This document shows, one piece after another, positions 9,884 through 22,900 of a DNA stretch of 64,000 nt. Made by a program: the position numbers and the translations under genes. The stretch spans positions 6,151,001 through 6,215,000 of the forward strand of contig CM069601.1 in the NCBI GenBank assembly GCA_035771175.1. Reading direction: 5' to 3'. The stretch is from Paratinospora sagittata (Eukaryota > Streptophyta > Magnoliopsida > Ranunculales > Menispermaceae). How positions within the stretch are numbered: the stretch's first letter is position 1; each line of letters begins with the position of its first letter. The notes under the pieces were generated by a model, which saw only the letters and a list, made by a program, of their open reading frames with translations, did not search any database and was not told the origin of the DNA.

Positions 9884-12800
9884 TTAAGATACAAAGGTCA
9901 GTAGCAATATAACTGCATTGTACAAGGAATGTATGAAAAATGAAGAAGCTAGATTTCCAGACCAGCAATAAGAGCATCCCAGGATGCAACCAATGATAAA
10001 GAGTTGCAGAAAATTCTCACTGGAAAGATGAGCCCCACTGAAGATACAGGAGCTTATGATGACTGCATGGTGCCATTTCATTGTTGAGGCCAGAGAGCAT
10101 AATAGAAAGCCTCTGTAAACAATTTCTTCCAGAAAAGGCGTCACAATGCAGTAAGTGAGGAAGCACGTTGCGTTAGAGATGGAGCCACTCAAAAGTATCT
10201 CTTTTAGCATGGGATTGTTAACATCCTGCAAGAACAGGCATGGTGGTTTAGAAGTGAAATCAGGGAAGAAATGGAGATACAAATTCCAAACACATTTCAA
10301 GATCAGAACATGATCGTGGTTCCAAATATGTAATAGTTGATTGACAAGGATAAAAAAATGTTTATAACTGGAATTAACCTACTGGGAAAAGACTATGAAA
10401 GTTGCAGTTATACTGGTCTTAGTTGAATATCATGGTTTAAAGCCAATCTCTGCAAATGTGAAATGAAACTGCCAACTAGTTTAATTATACTATGGAGAAT
10501 GGGCTATGGATTTGATTACTAATGGAGCAATTAAGTAACCAAGGCTGTGTAAATTGCCATCTGAAACTCGGTGATGAAAACTTGCTGATTGTGCTTTAGT
10601 AAGACGCACAATAAATAACATTCACAATAATAAATGTATGACCTAGTAAATAAAAAGCCATTGTTGGTAAATAGGTAGCAACTATCAACTAAAACATTCA
10701 AAGGCATTCAGTGTTGTAATCAGGCTAGCATTTCACAAATCAGAGAGCATGGACGCTTGGCTGTGGTGGTTTATTTGCTGACCTTTACAGGAAAGCAGAA
10801 CCAATTAGTCCTAGGAAGTAATACATCACTGTGATACAGCTACCTTCTAACATCAGTTTCCTTCCATTTGTTTATAGCTAAAAATCTAAGACACTAACGC
10901 AGTGTTGCTGCCAAAGGCACAAGCTGTCTGGCCTTCTTGTGTGAGCGTATGTGTATTTTGATATTCCAATACACCTCACCTCAAATGATAGATTTGAAAC
11001 CACACAATCCATAAACAACCCTCTTTGTCTCTCCCTATAAGATTGCTCTACGTCATGGAGGATAAATCCTACCCAAAAGCTAAGCTAAAATGGCTTAAAA
11101 AGGTAGATGCTAATTTTAAGTTCTTCCATAGGATCCTGAACAGTCAGAGAGGCAAGAGTGCAATCTTCAATATTGAAATAGTGGACGGCACATTTGCGGA
11201 CAAAGAGGAAGAGGTTGTTTCAGAAATCACTAAATACTTTAAGAATCTCTATGCAAATAACTGTTGGGCAGGCTTGGATCTCTACTAGTACCAATATTGT
11301 CCCCAACTTAACCACCTTTGGTCCCAAGTGTAAGGTTTTACTCCAAAAGGCCTCGGTGATGAGATCCCAACTTATATTTTATGTGATGAACTTGCCCATA
11401 TCCAATGTGGGACTATTATTTCGGTTCACACATACCCAACAATAACTTTGAGAACTCTTGGGGCATATAGAAGCTTGATTGGAAGTCAATCTCTCCTGCT
11501 CGGAGAGATTGGTGGAGAGACCATTAAGGAGGAAGTAAGGGGGCAGTTGTGTTTGCCTTCAAAGGAGCAAAAGCTCCTAGCCTAGGCTGCACTTTGGGTT
11601 TCTTTCAAAAGTGTTGGGATGTTGTCACACAAAACCTAATGAAAGTTGTGGAGTTTTATAGCAATTGGGAGAATCAACGAGTACAGTAGTGCACCAAAGG
11701 AAACTACGGTTTCCTAGTTCCAAAGAAACCAACTCTAGAAAGGTGTCAGATTATAGACCCATAAGCTTGACCACAAGGTCCTTGCAGTGAGATTAAGGAA
11801 CATCCTTCATCATAAAGTGGCAAACTCCCAGATGGTCTTTATCCATGGAGAAAAAAATCCTTGATGTTGTGTTAATGGCTAGTGAAATGGTGGATGAGCT
11901 ATCTTTAAGATTGACCTTGCCAAAGCCTACGATATGATTCAGTGAAACTTCTTAGACTTCATCCTTTAAAAATAGGGGGTTGGGAAGAGGTGGAGTAGGT
12001 GGTTTCACGAGTTCCTAACTTCCTACGCAAGGTGATCTTCTCTATCTTCATTAATGGTAGACCGAGAAGGAGAGTTAGAGGTGAAGGGGACCTGAGTCAG
12101 TCAAGGAGACCAGCAGATTTTTTTCCTATTCACGTAGGTGGTAGACATCCTGAGCAGAATTATGGAACAAAGCAAAGAATCAGAATATGATCAAGGGCTT
12201 CTTGGTAGGAAATGATAAGGAGGAGGCCTCTCACCTATAGTTAGCAAATGAAAGAGTGTTCATCTTGGATAATGATAGTGAAGCCTTCAGCAAACTGTTC
12301 ACGTTCTCCACTTCTTCTACTAGCTTTCAAGCACAGGATCAATATGTCCAAGAGCCAAGTTGATGGGCATTTATATGGATGTGGCTGATTTGTACGCTTA
12401 GGCCAAGAGCATTGGATGTTCAGCTAGGTCCTAGCCTCATAGGTACCTTGGCATGTCATGAGGAACTCCCTATGGAAGGGTAGGAGGAAATGGGGAGAAG
12501 TCACTTTGTGAAGTAGGAAACTGTGAGGGGAAAGGTGGAGCAAGGGAGTCTATCAATTGGCAACATTATCAAAAGGAATATAGCTTTGATTGGTAAATGG
12601 TTGTGGAGATTCCCCCATGATGAGCCCTTGTGGGCAAGGATCATCAAAAGGCAGGCAAATGGGCTTCTGGACAACATGCATGTTGTAGTGTTAGCTATTG
12701 ACGTCGTTTATAATTGCAACAGGTTCCGAAATGAAAAGATAATGAGCAAATCAGTCATACAAATTTCTAGATTTTGCATAAAGTTTGGAACGTGGGGAAT

Positions 12801-15800
12801 TTTGGATTGTAACTTCAGATTTTGATAGCTCTTTCCATCAACTCCAGAATATATTTGCAAAAAAATAAAAAGCAATGGCAAATGTCCTCATAGTTGAATT
12901 GAACTAACCTTGGGCCCAATAAGTCTTTCTGCAAGAAAAGATGTAAGCAAAACTAATAACATGAGAAGTCCAAAACCTAACACAAATGCTTGCACCCAAC
13001 TCCTCCCATTTGAAACGTTGCTGCCATGGAAGATGGTTGGAAGCTTGTAATCTAGCTTCAAAGTGTACCTTAACAGAGCCAAAGTGCCCCAAAGCTCGAT
13101 ACTTTGAATTAGAAGTATTGATACTGCCTGCATACATAAGAAATCAGTAGGCCCCAACATCAATATGGATAACTAATTATAGACAAGTCTACCATAGGAT
13201 ATATGACTAAAACATGATGAAATGTCTATAAAGAAGGAAAAATCTTTCTATCTACACAGGAATAAGAAATAGTTTCTTAATTAGGAATTCTAGATACACT
13301 TACGAGTCTAGTCAATTCTGTCATTTCCCATATACAACCAAGCGTTTAAATTATTATAGATATTTTAATCATTTGATTACAACTCAACTCAACTCAACTT
13401 AGCCTTTTCTCAACTACATGGGGTTGGCTATAAGAATCTGTTTCCTCTGCTCCGCTCTATCAAGAGCTAAATTGACATCTAACTCACTAATGATCGCATT
13501 GCAAAATAAATAAAAAATTCTAAAAATGAACCAAGGTTGGGTAAAAAATCAAAGTTAATTCCAGAATATTCTAGAAAGTTTTTTATTTTTTAAATGAAAA
13601 ATCGTATACAAATTAATGTCAACCTCAACTATAATAAAAAAAAGGCCTTTAAAACTACAATTATCTAAGACTCTTAGAACAATATTTGTAAAACGGGTTG
13701 AAATTAAAGAATTATTAAAGAAACAAAAAAAAAAGGTCAAACAATCTAATATCAACTTGAAAAAGGGCAGAACATGTTAGGTAAATCTCCTATACATGCT
13801 AGCTACATTAATTTAGATTTGTAAGTCGTAAAATATTTCATGCACACAGTATATATGTCAAGCATTATTGCAAGTCTAAGATTATAGATCTTCTAAATAA
13901 TTATACTTTTTGATTTAATATGCTCAAAGTGTATAGTCATGCTTGTTTAAATTTGAAAAAATATATATTTTTTCTTCATCTTAAGGAAAACAATTCTTTA
14001 AAGTTCCACACGTTTAATATATTATTATAATTTCATCTTCTACATTTGATATAATTTTTACAAACTTCTTAAGTATACTTATTGAGAAAGAAATGAACCT
14101 ATGCCTCACCACCTGTAGAAAAACTACCACAATTAGTTCTCAGGATTTCTTACACAAGTATGCCATATGAAAGAGAGGAAAAAAAAAAAAAAAGCTTAAA
14201 TAAAAAATAGTTCGGTTTCAACTAATATCACATTCAAAAAGTTTATAGTATCTTTTATTGAAAAAGTAAATTATCATTTTTAAAGGATAAATGTAATTTT
14301 ATCATAAAATTAAAGTCAAACTTTTTGTATGTCTCCCACTCTGTAGCTCCTCTAATCTATAAAAGATAAAAGTGTAATTTAATAACGTGAATTATCATTT
14401 TATAAAGAATAAAAATGTAGATTTAATCGTAAAATTGAAGTCAATTTTTTTGAATGCCTCCTACCCTTTTAACTTAAAACATTAAGCATTCCCTATTCAT
14501 TCCCATTTTCAAATAAAAAGACATATTTGCATTTTTATTCCCCTTAAAATACAAATATATTTGTTCTCAAAATTCTTTCTTTCTTTCTTTGTCATAAAAT
14601 AATAATAATATTTTAATTACAATTAAAATTTGGAGTAAAAAACTATATCAAAACTCTTTATATACACACTCAACTCAAAAAAACTAAACTAAGCTAAGCC
14701 CATATAAGTATCTCTTAGACATGCAATGCACTATTTTATGTATACCTTCATGTCCTAGTCCCATGATCAGTTTAAGCATTATTTTATAAGTGGAGAAGCA
14801 GAGAATTTGACCTTCACCTCTGTTTGTGGATCAAGAAAACGCTGATGCATTATTTCAGCAATCATAGACAGACCTCCAAAACTTAAAGGAATGTGTAAAC
14901 TGAAGAAATACAAGCTCATAGAACTCCATATACTCCCGTAATCCCATTCAGTATTTGGTGAGAGCACAGAGAAATCCTGTTATTTACCAAAAACCTATAA
15001 GCAGAACTTTATTATTTGAAACATAACTCTTTCAGGACCATTTGCAAATATAGTTAAACTACATGTATGAAATGAAAAGATACACCATGAAGTAGCATGC
15101 TTCAATGTCATCAAATTGTTTGAGAATCACTTGGAAAAAATAAAGAAAAAAAGAAAAAGGGTATATCAGAAATTCCTCAAAAATATTACATATTATTAAA
15201 ATATCAAATTCGTAAAATTTTCCAATTGCCAACACAAGCCTTACCTTGATATTATTTCACTACTCAACAAGCAAAAAATGGTCACAAAAGGCCTAAACAG
15301 AACAAAATATGTTAAAATTGGTATGGAGGCCTCATTTGGCTCTGCGGTTGAAGTAGCGGTGCAACAACATTTTTGCCAACAGCTTTTGCATTGGGAAAAT
15401 GCAATTTTCCACGATTTACAGAAGCTCGATTCTAACTGCTTTTGTGCTTGGGAGCTTCCGTTTAGGTCTAAACGCAAAAGTTGTCCCAAACAGGGCCAGA
15501 AACTACATCCAAGAGGCTACATTACTTTCAAAATTTGGCTAAGTTTATAGATAAAGAAACCCTCTTCTGTACACTGTAATCTATACAACCTATTCCATAA
15601 TGATAAGAGCCACAATAACTAATACCATGTAAAATTCTTGGCGAAAAAATATGCTATCTTCAAATTAGGACCTTGATAGAAGGACTTACACTTGGGAATT
15701 GTACTCAAGCAAATACTTAAGTCTCTTGGATCAACACAAAGCCGCCTAATATACACATCTTACTGTTGATCCAAGGGATAGGGGTGTGTTGAGTACACTT

Positions 15801-16510
15801 AGAGAGTCCAACTTTTGAGTCCCCAAAGCATTTTCCTTCAAGTTATTAGTTAAAAATTATAAATTTGGATTAAGTTAGGAGCAAGATAACACTCACATTT
15901 CCAATAAGAGTAATGCTTGACTAACATACTTTTCAAACAGGCTTTGTTAAGATTACCCCTGCGAGTTGTTAGAATACCTCAAATTATGTGTTGATGCGTT
16001 ATTCGATTCGAGACGATCCAACAACTTTCGAAGGCAATGTCAACAAAGTATTTTCCTTCCTATAAAAGTTTCAGGATAATAATACACTTTTTTCAGTCCT
16101 CTTTTTCTTTTCCTTTATTTTTTATTTTTATTTTTTTATTTTTAATACCTCTAACAAACAGCTCCAATAAACAAAAATTGAAGAAAGAAAAACAGAGATA
16201 AAAAAAGATTTATTTATTTTTTCCTCACCTCAAACAAGCTATTTTCCTTGTTGGAGCAAAAACACTTGAACGAAGCTCCTGCACTGAATCTGGGAGAGAA
16301 ATCGAGCAAACCAGGAAGCACCATTACTGCTGCTGCTGCTGTATTACATCTGTATTTATTTATTCTCTTCTTGAGGTCCACTGAAACCCTAACCCTAGTT
16401 CTACGAGCTTTCCAACTTGTTGAGCTCGCATTCTTGAAGAATCTGCGAGTGAACGAGTTACAGTGAATTGAAGGTTCTCTACTGTAAACCAAACAGTTGC
16501 AATGCTCCAT
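9884..16510 (-). CDS. CPBP/CAAX-type intramembrane protease, probably plastid-targeted
   Basis: Four minus-strand coding exons, 16510-16229, 14976-14818, 13127-12909 and 10225-9884, all have GT-AG borders and phase-0 joins, giving 333 residues. Exon 1 (residues 1-94) is Arg/Ser-rich and Cys-containing with few acids, consistent with a plastid transit peptide. Exons 2-4 carry several hydrophobic helices. Exon 4 holds the family's catalytic motifs: EEIVYR (Glu253, Glu254, Arg258), FSGAH (282-286, His286) and HSLYN (His319, Asn323). The CPBP family (formerly CAAX amino-terminal protease / ABI) are membrane metalloprotease-like proteins; plant members act in chloroplast membranes, but the substrate here is unknown. 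All the conserved residues are present and all frames are intact, so the gene looks functional despite a LINE in intron 3, a LINE tail in intron 2 and a MITE in intron 1. The exact start codon is the least certain part. Confidence 0.85.
11000..12830 (+). mobile_element. Degenerate L1-type LINE ORF2 inside CPBP intron 3
   Basis: Frames on the plus strand, antisense to the host gene, show successive pieces of plant L1-type LINE ORF2, interrupted by frameshifts and stops. They are KWLKKVDANFKFFHRIL (from about 11087), FLVPKK plus a DYRPISL-like segment (about 11700-11770), the reverse-transcriptase motif region like 'IDLAKAYD' (about 11915), an INGRPRRRVRG...LSQ segment (about 12050-12110) and GNIIKRNIALIGKWLWRFP (about 12550-12610). 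The element is not autonomous. No target duplication was found. Confidence 0.82.
13375..13500 (-). mobile_element. LINE 3'-end relic in CPBP intron 2
   Basis: On the minus strand the sequence matches the carboxyl end shared with 20620, 26750, 29340 and 35410. It is related to the plant LINE tail that reads roughly 'HVADPxxxxKAxLS', here with stops. A short direct repeat of aactc at the plus-strand left end (13381-13399) marks the element's terminus. Only about 120 bp remain. Confidence 0.6.
15328..15497. mobile_element. MITE-like element in CPBP intron 1
   Basis: About 170 bp with imperfect terminal inverted repeats (ggcctcatttggctc at the left; the right end reads ggccctgtttgggac on the opposite strand). 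It has no coding capacity and is more GC-rich than its surroundings. The GGGCCTGTTTGG-like terminus is typical of hAT-related MITEs in plants. I did not find a convincing 8-bp target duplication. Confidence 0.6.
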
Positions 16511-16991
16511 CAGAGAATCACAAGAATGTAATACTAAATTAGGGTTTCAAAATTTCAGAGATTCATTCGATCGTTGAACTGAGTTTCAAATTCAACTTGA
16601 TCCTCCTCTTCTTCTTCTTCTTCTTCTGTTCTTCGTTTAGAACCTCATCCAGTAAACGAAACTTTCAAGCGACACGTCAGCAAAAAAATCCAGTTGCCAC
16701 GTTTCGGTTGAAAAAGCCATCGGGTAGGAAAGTCCAGGAGGGTCTGGACAACAGAGAATCAAGTGAGTCAACTCACTTTTACTTTAAGGTTGTCTAGTCT
16801 AGTCGTCGTCTCAACTCACCGTTTCATCTCGAACCGGAAAAATCGAGTGGAGACAATAAAAGACGGAAATACCCTTGAAAACATTTTTCTGACACCGGAG
16901 GCCACTCATCGTCTCTCTCTCTGTCTCTCTTGACTCTAGTACAACATAGTTGTGTGTGGTTCTATTTTCGCTGCCGCAATCAGCGAAAAAG
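16511..16991. promoter_or_regulatory. Head-to-head promoter region of the CPBP and CX3C genes
   Basis: The two start codons are divergent and only 481 bp apart, so both promoters and both 5' UTRs must lie here. Visible items are a CTT/TTC run (about 16607-16626), ACGT-core motifs (gacacgtcag near 16671 and gccacgttt near 16696; bZIP-type cores by family knowledge) and a CT-rich patch at 16911-16930 of the kind often found near plant transcription starts. No clear TATA box was identified. Co-regulation is an inference. Confidence 0.6.
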
Positions 16992-19900
16992 ATGCTGCCG
17001 GAGCAATGGTTGCCTCCATGCGGAAGCCAATGCACGAAGAAGTACTCTGCTCTTATGCAGATTCCATGTAACAAAAACGCTCTAACACCTCTCACTTTCT
17101 TTCATTTCTTCTTCTTCTTCTTCTTCTTCTTCTTCTTCGTCTTCTTCTTTTTTCCTCAAGAAATCCCTTTGATTTCACCTTGATTCGTTATTTATTTATT
17201 TATTTTAACTTTCTTTGGTTCTTAAGTTAATGGAAGAAAATCTCTATTCAATAATTTATTTTTTTACAATCCAATGACTCAAAGCTGTTTATAGGAAATT
17301 AAACCGCCTAAAATCCCAAATATAGCTATAGCTGGAAATACTTAGCTTCAATTTCTGGAGAATTTGTCTTTAATCCATGTTTTTCTTTCTCTTTTTCTTT
17401 TGTAATTACTCGGGAAATTTAGGAAATTTTCTGGAATTAATAGGATAGGTTCATTTTTGTGATTCGTATTTGCATAAAGGGGATTTGGGATGATTCCATG
17501 TGAAGGAACTGAGTTTGAAGCTACAAGGCATTCACTTCTTTAAAGTGTACTATTACGTTCATGTACAAGTGATAATGATGATGATCATATAACCTTTCAA
17601 GTATATCTAGAGATCAATAGAATTGGACCCTAATATGGGAGATTTTGGGAAACGAGGGTTGAATATTTGTGTTAGTTTTGCTATGTCTGATATTCGTTGT
17701 TTAATTTGTTGATTCTTTTAACGTGAAGTCTTCTTGTTCAAAAATTTAAGTGGTTTCTGAGACCAGAGTTTCTTGTTGGATTGGTTTGATAATCTTGTGT
17801 AGGATGTTGTAGGGCGAGTGTTCTGCAAAAAGGGCTGCAGCTCTGATGGAGACTCATGGGAAGAGTGTAAGTGATATTCTCACTAATTTCTCCATTACTT
17901 GTTTGGATACTGCAAGTTTGAAATTTGATATTTCCCCTTGAGGTGAAGTATGACGATCAATTAAAAACAAGTAACGTAAGCAAAGCCATACTAAATACTT
18001 TAAATACTTTTTGTTCATAGCTTTTTCATAGTTAACTATAAGGAAATTTCCTTTTCCATGCACTCCTCAAATAAAAATTTTCGGATCTTGAATGCAAGCT
18101 TCCCTTTGATGTCCAAATTGTGTGGACGATTTGTCTTTTAGCGTCATCAGACACGATTTTTGTAGCCGTGAACCACATCCTCCATTGGTGAAGAGATCAT
18201 CCTCCACAAACATTTACCACTCCTAGACAGACACTTGGATCTTTCCCATTCCTTGGGACTACCATTATATAGTTTAGGATTTCCTATCGAATCTTGTTAT
18301 CCAAAAAGAGATTCCTTATTCAGACATGCAATGGAGCAATAACATAGAATGTGGTTGCCTAACGGTCCTTACCTTTTTATGTGTAGAATATAACTCCAAA
18401 ATGACTATTGCATGATTTTGAAGAGACCACCTGAAGAAAGTGACTATCTAGGGACGCTACAAGCTTTTTAAGGAAATGGAGGGGTAGTAGGACAACAATA
18501 ATAAAGCTGAATTTAAGCAGTTTTAACACTTTTAGGAAGAATCCTGGAACTTGATATTTCTGCCATGCATCTGCATAATTGAGTACCCTCCATATGAGAG
18601 ATTGAGTATTTGATAAGGTTGACAAGTAACTGATTCAACTTCCCCAAACATTGAAATTGTGCCTAGGAAAAGTTAATTCAACTGCTACATTCACCCTTCT
18701 GAAGACCGACCTTTACCAAGTTCTTGTTAAAAATGCAGTGTGAGAAATAATGAAATATATCTATATCCTTTACAGGTTGCACATGCATCGAAGCTTCTTA
18801 GAACTTCGTCTTGATTTCTTACTCAGTTTGAACCTTGCCACACCTTCTCTTGAGCTTTATTAGTACCCTCCGTCACAACTACCCTTTTTTAACATCACTA
18901 TTCCATTCACCAATCGATGGTGGCTTACATGGCGCTAATATCGTAATACCTTTACTCAAAAGGCATTTTGCTCCATTACAACTCTCTTGATCCACTTTTC
19001 AAGAAAGTTCTCTCACCCCCTTATGATTCACCTATTGATATCTCTTTTTTCCTCAATAGCACAAATGGCCTCCAAAACTCCCCTCTCTTGTAGGGTGGAA
19101 AATCTCATCAATTCATTAATTGATATGTTTTTTCCTTAGTGTCATTCAATAAAAAGCTCTCATGTTTCCTTTTAACAACTCGAGTATGCACTAAGGCATC
19201 TAAACTAGGATAGTAAATGAGTAAGTTGGATAAAATATCTTTGATATAAATATATAAATCCCCTTGGATTACTACTTTTTGTTTGTAACTTTGTTGTACA
19301 TTCCATCCCCTTAACCTGACCATCCTTCTTGACTTTGGTGTTGCACTTAAAAAAATTGGGGTATCTGATCACTAGGTTGACTACTTTGCTACTACATAGT
19401 GTTTGTCAATCCCTCTATGTGTTCAACCTTATCTACCCCTATGATTCTAGACATGAGAAAGTTTATCTTGTGGCCCATAAATGCTTGATAGCAACATATC
19501 AAACTTGTATGGAGTCTCAACTAGACTTTTGCACCTTGAAGCAAGTTCATATTGCAGACAAAGTTTAGGTGAAAATGATATCTATTCACTCAATCAATCT
19601 TAATCCTAAAATTGTATAAAACTTTTATATTTAACCCTTTTGAGCATACTACTATGCCTCCATGACTGTTATGATAAGAATGGAGAAAAGTATCCTACTT
19701 GGCATTGGTCTCTCCATCCTCCAAGGAAACCTATGGGACCCATTATGAATTATCACAAAGGAGGGAGCCAATAGTTCTATTTTTTTTTTTTTTTTAGTTT
19801 TTATAAATCAATTTTATTGAGGAAATAAGGGGAAAAAAACTACAAATTTGTATTGTCATAGCATAGGTTCTCTCTAGATTAATTTGGCAAATTGATCCAT

Positions 19901-22900
19901 GCTTATTCAGCCTCTAAACCTTCATTTGCAATCAGCATACTATCCAAAATTTGATGGCCCACAACAAAATCACCATATTTGATGTCTTGATGACTCAATA
20001 TTGTGGGTGCCACTTATGAGTCTAAAGGAAAAAATCATGGACAAAATTGTGTAGGAGCTAAGCTATTCACCAAATTTATAGTTTTAAAATTTGAATATCC
20101 TCTGCTCAAGAAAAATTTAGGGATCAAACAGATAATGCATTGTTGGAGTAATAATTTAAAAAATCATCATCATAGTAATGTTTGAAAAGTATCCCAATAA
20201 TGTCCATATACTCAATATGAAATCAATTTTATACTTGACTCAATTCTCTTCCATGCTTTTAATATTGTGCATAATCATCACTCTTTCAAATGGTCCCTTT
20301 TACCTCTTACATCCTCATAAGGGCTCAACAAAGGGAAGATCATATTTTACCTCTTATAATTCGGAATAGAAATTCATCACTGCCTCTCTAATGCTTTGTC
20401 TTCAATTCCCAGCTCAAGGAGTTGAAAAAGAAAAGGTTGAAATGGAGATGAATTTAGTTTCATGGCAAAGATTTGTATCATACGAATTGATGATTACTTG
20501 ATAAATGCATAAATTGGGTTATGGATAGGCCAATTTAACAGTTATTTATTATTATTAATCTTTTATTTAAATTTTCATTTCACGCTGAAGTGGAGAATAT
20601 GAAAGACCTAATTGTAGTCAAACTCTAACTTGACAAAGCTCTTTCCAACCACGTGGGGCTAGCTACATTAATCCACTTCCTCCAATTTGTTCTTTGACGG
20701 TTAAGTCAATAGTTATATAATATTATAAGCAGTTATATCTTTCTTAATTATCCCTATCCAAGTTATTTTAGGTTTCTTCGATCTTTATTATTATCGTTAA
20801 TCAATCTTCTTAATTGGTGTGTCCAATTGTCATTAACTAAATGTTGCTTCATTATGATTTCTTTATCTTATCAAATTATACGACTCTTTTATTTGGGTGG
20901 TTCAAATTAAGATGGAACTGTGTATATCTTTTAGAATGCATCTTCATTTTGTAATTTTATAATCAAAACAAGAAAGAATAGAAGGTCTTTTATGATTAGT
21001 TCGTGTGCTATTAAAATGAGTAGGAACTAGTTTAAACTTTAAATGTCAAATTTTGTCTGAAAGCTTCTTTTTAAAAAGCAAACTAAGAAAAGAAATATAC
21101 GTTTGAAAATTCACTACCTGATTTGTTTGTATGGTTAAAGAGCTGCGTACTGTCTCCATGGTGTATGAGGGTTTTGAAATTAAATAGTATTTATAACATT
21201 GGAAAAGGGTTACGAGTTGGAAAATAGGTTTCATGATTAGTTATTATTGTCGAATGCATGGTTGTTAGAATTGTGATTCAAATCGTTGAATTGTATGATT
21301 CATGATTTGATTAGCCCTTAAATAATTCAATTAAAATTCCTAAATTGCTATACGTGTGAATCTCAAGTGAATTGGTCCAAGTCGTTAATTTACTAAAAAG
21401 CAATGATAGCTTTACAACTCTAAGGTTATTTAATATATATAAATAAATGATTAACATTTGTAATGTAAGTCTTATGATTCACTAATCCGAGTCCCGATCA
21501 GATTTAACAAGCCTCAAAATGATTTGATTTTGATTCTTGATTCTAATAACAATGGTTAAATGCATTCTAATTAGAAGATTATTCTAGGTGTCGACGTGAT
21601 ATCTTGACAAATTCAATGGACTACTTAGGTGAGGCAATGTTCATGCAACAAAGAAAGAGGAAAGAAGAACCGAGGAGAATCCATGAAAACTCAAATTGTG
21701 ATTCGAAATTTGATAATCAACATCCATAAAACCCTATACAAACCATTATTTATATACCCAAAAACCAACAAATTTGGGTTCCACTAAAATTTAAAATTTA
21801 AGAACTCAATTTCTTTAAATAATTTGAACTCTTACTAAACGTGTACAAAAGTTTCTAATAATTCTAACGACGCTGTATAATTAAATTATTATTTCATTTA
21901 TGATTATATTCCATATCGGGTGCCTAAGTAATGACTAGCAAGGCCTATGTGAAAAGGAAAATAATTTATTTATAAGTCTTTAAGTAATTTTAGAACACAT
22001 ATATGCAAAATAATAGTGAACAATGTTATAAAATAAAATAATAAAGAAACACAAAGATGTAACGTGGTTCAGCTCTATGACCTACGTCCACGAGAGAAGA
22101 GAGGAAAATTCTTCTTATTCTTGATTATGTCTCAATGGAGGGACACCATATATATAGATATACAGGGCTATGCACAGATATAACAATAATTACAATTTTA
22201 GTAACTGCTAAATAAAACAACTATTAAAATTATCATCTTTCCTTAAAGGAAATAAATCCCACAGATTTTGCTCTTCTCCACAACACTCCCCCTCAAGCTG
22301 GTGAATAAAGGTTTACCATTCCCAGCTTGGACACACTTGCTTGAAATGTAGTATGGTTTAACCCTTTAGTGAGCACATCGGCGAGTTGATTGTTGGTAGA
22401 CACATATGGAGTACAGATCAACCCACTATCAAGCTTCTCTTTAATGAAGTGCCTATCAATCTCTATATGTTTGGTTCAATCATGTTGAACTGGGTTATGG
22501 GTAATGCTAATTGTAGATTTATTGTCACAATAGAGTCTCATAGGTTCATCCCAGTGTATCTTCAAATCTGTTAAAATTATCTGCAACCATAATAGCTCAC
22601 AAACCCCTTGTGCCATTGCTCGAAATTCTGCTTCAACACTAGATCTGGCTACTATATTCTGCTTTTTATTTCGCCGGGTCATCAAATTCCCACCAAGAAA
22701 TGTACAATATCCAGTAGTTGATCTTTTGTCAACTACTGAACCAGCATAGTCTGAATCAATATATGCTTCAAGAACCGCTCCTGTGTGTCGTTTAAATAAG
22801 ATGTCCTGTCCTGGAGTCCCTTTAAGATACCGTAAAACGCGATTAGTTGCTTGCAAATGAATATCTTTGGGGTTGTGCATGAACTGACTTATTAGACTTA

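Noticed and set aside
15278..15550. Plus- and minus-strand open frames in the protease gene intron 1
   Set aside because: They coincide with the MITE-like element with inverted ends and have no domain; chance frames in GC-richer DNA.
16214..16228. Longer first exon of the protease gene (reading VRKK to a stop)
   Set aside because: A good GT donor at 16228-16227 and phase-0 joining to the next exon show that the frame is spliced, not ended, here.
18377..19568. Possible unknown gene inside the giant intron
   Set aside because: Frames are short, on both strands, and show neither splice structure nor any domain; an old transposon relic is more likely.
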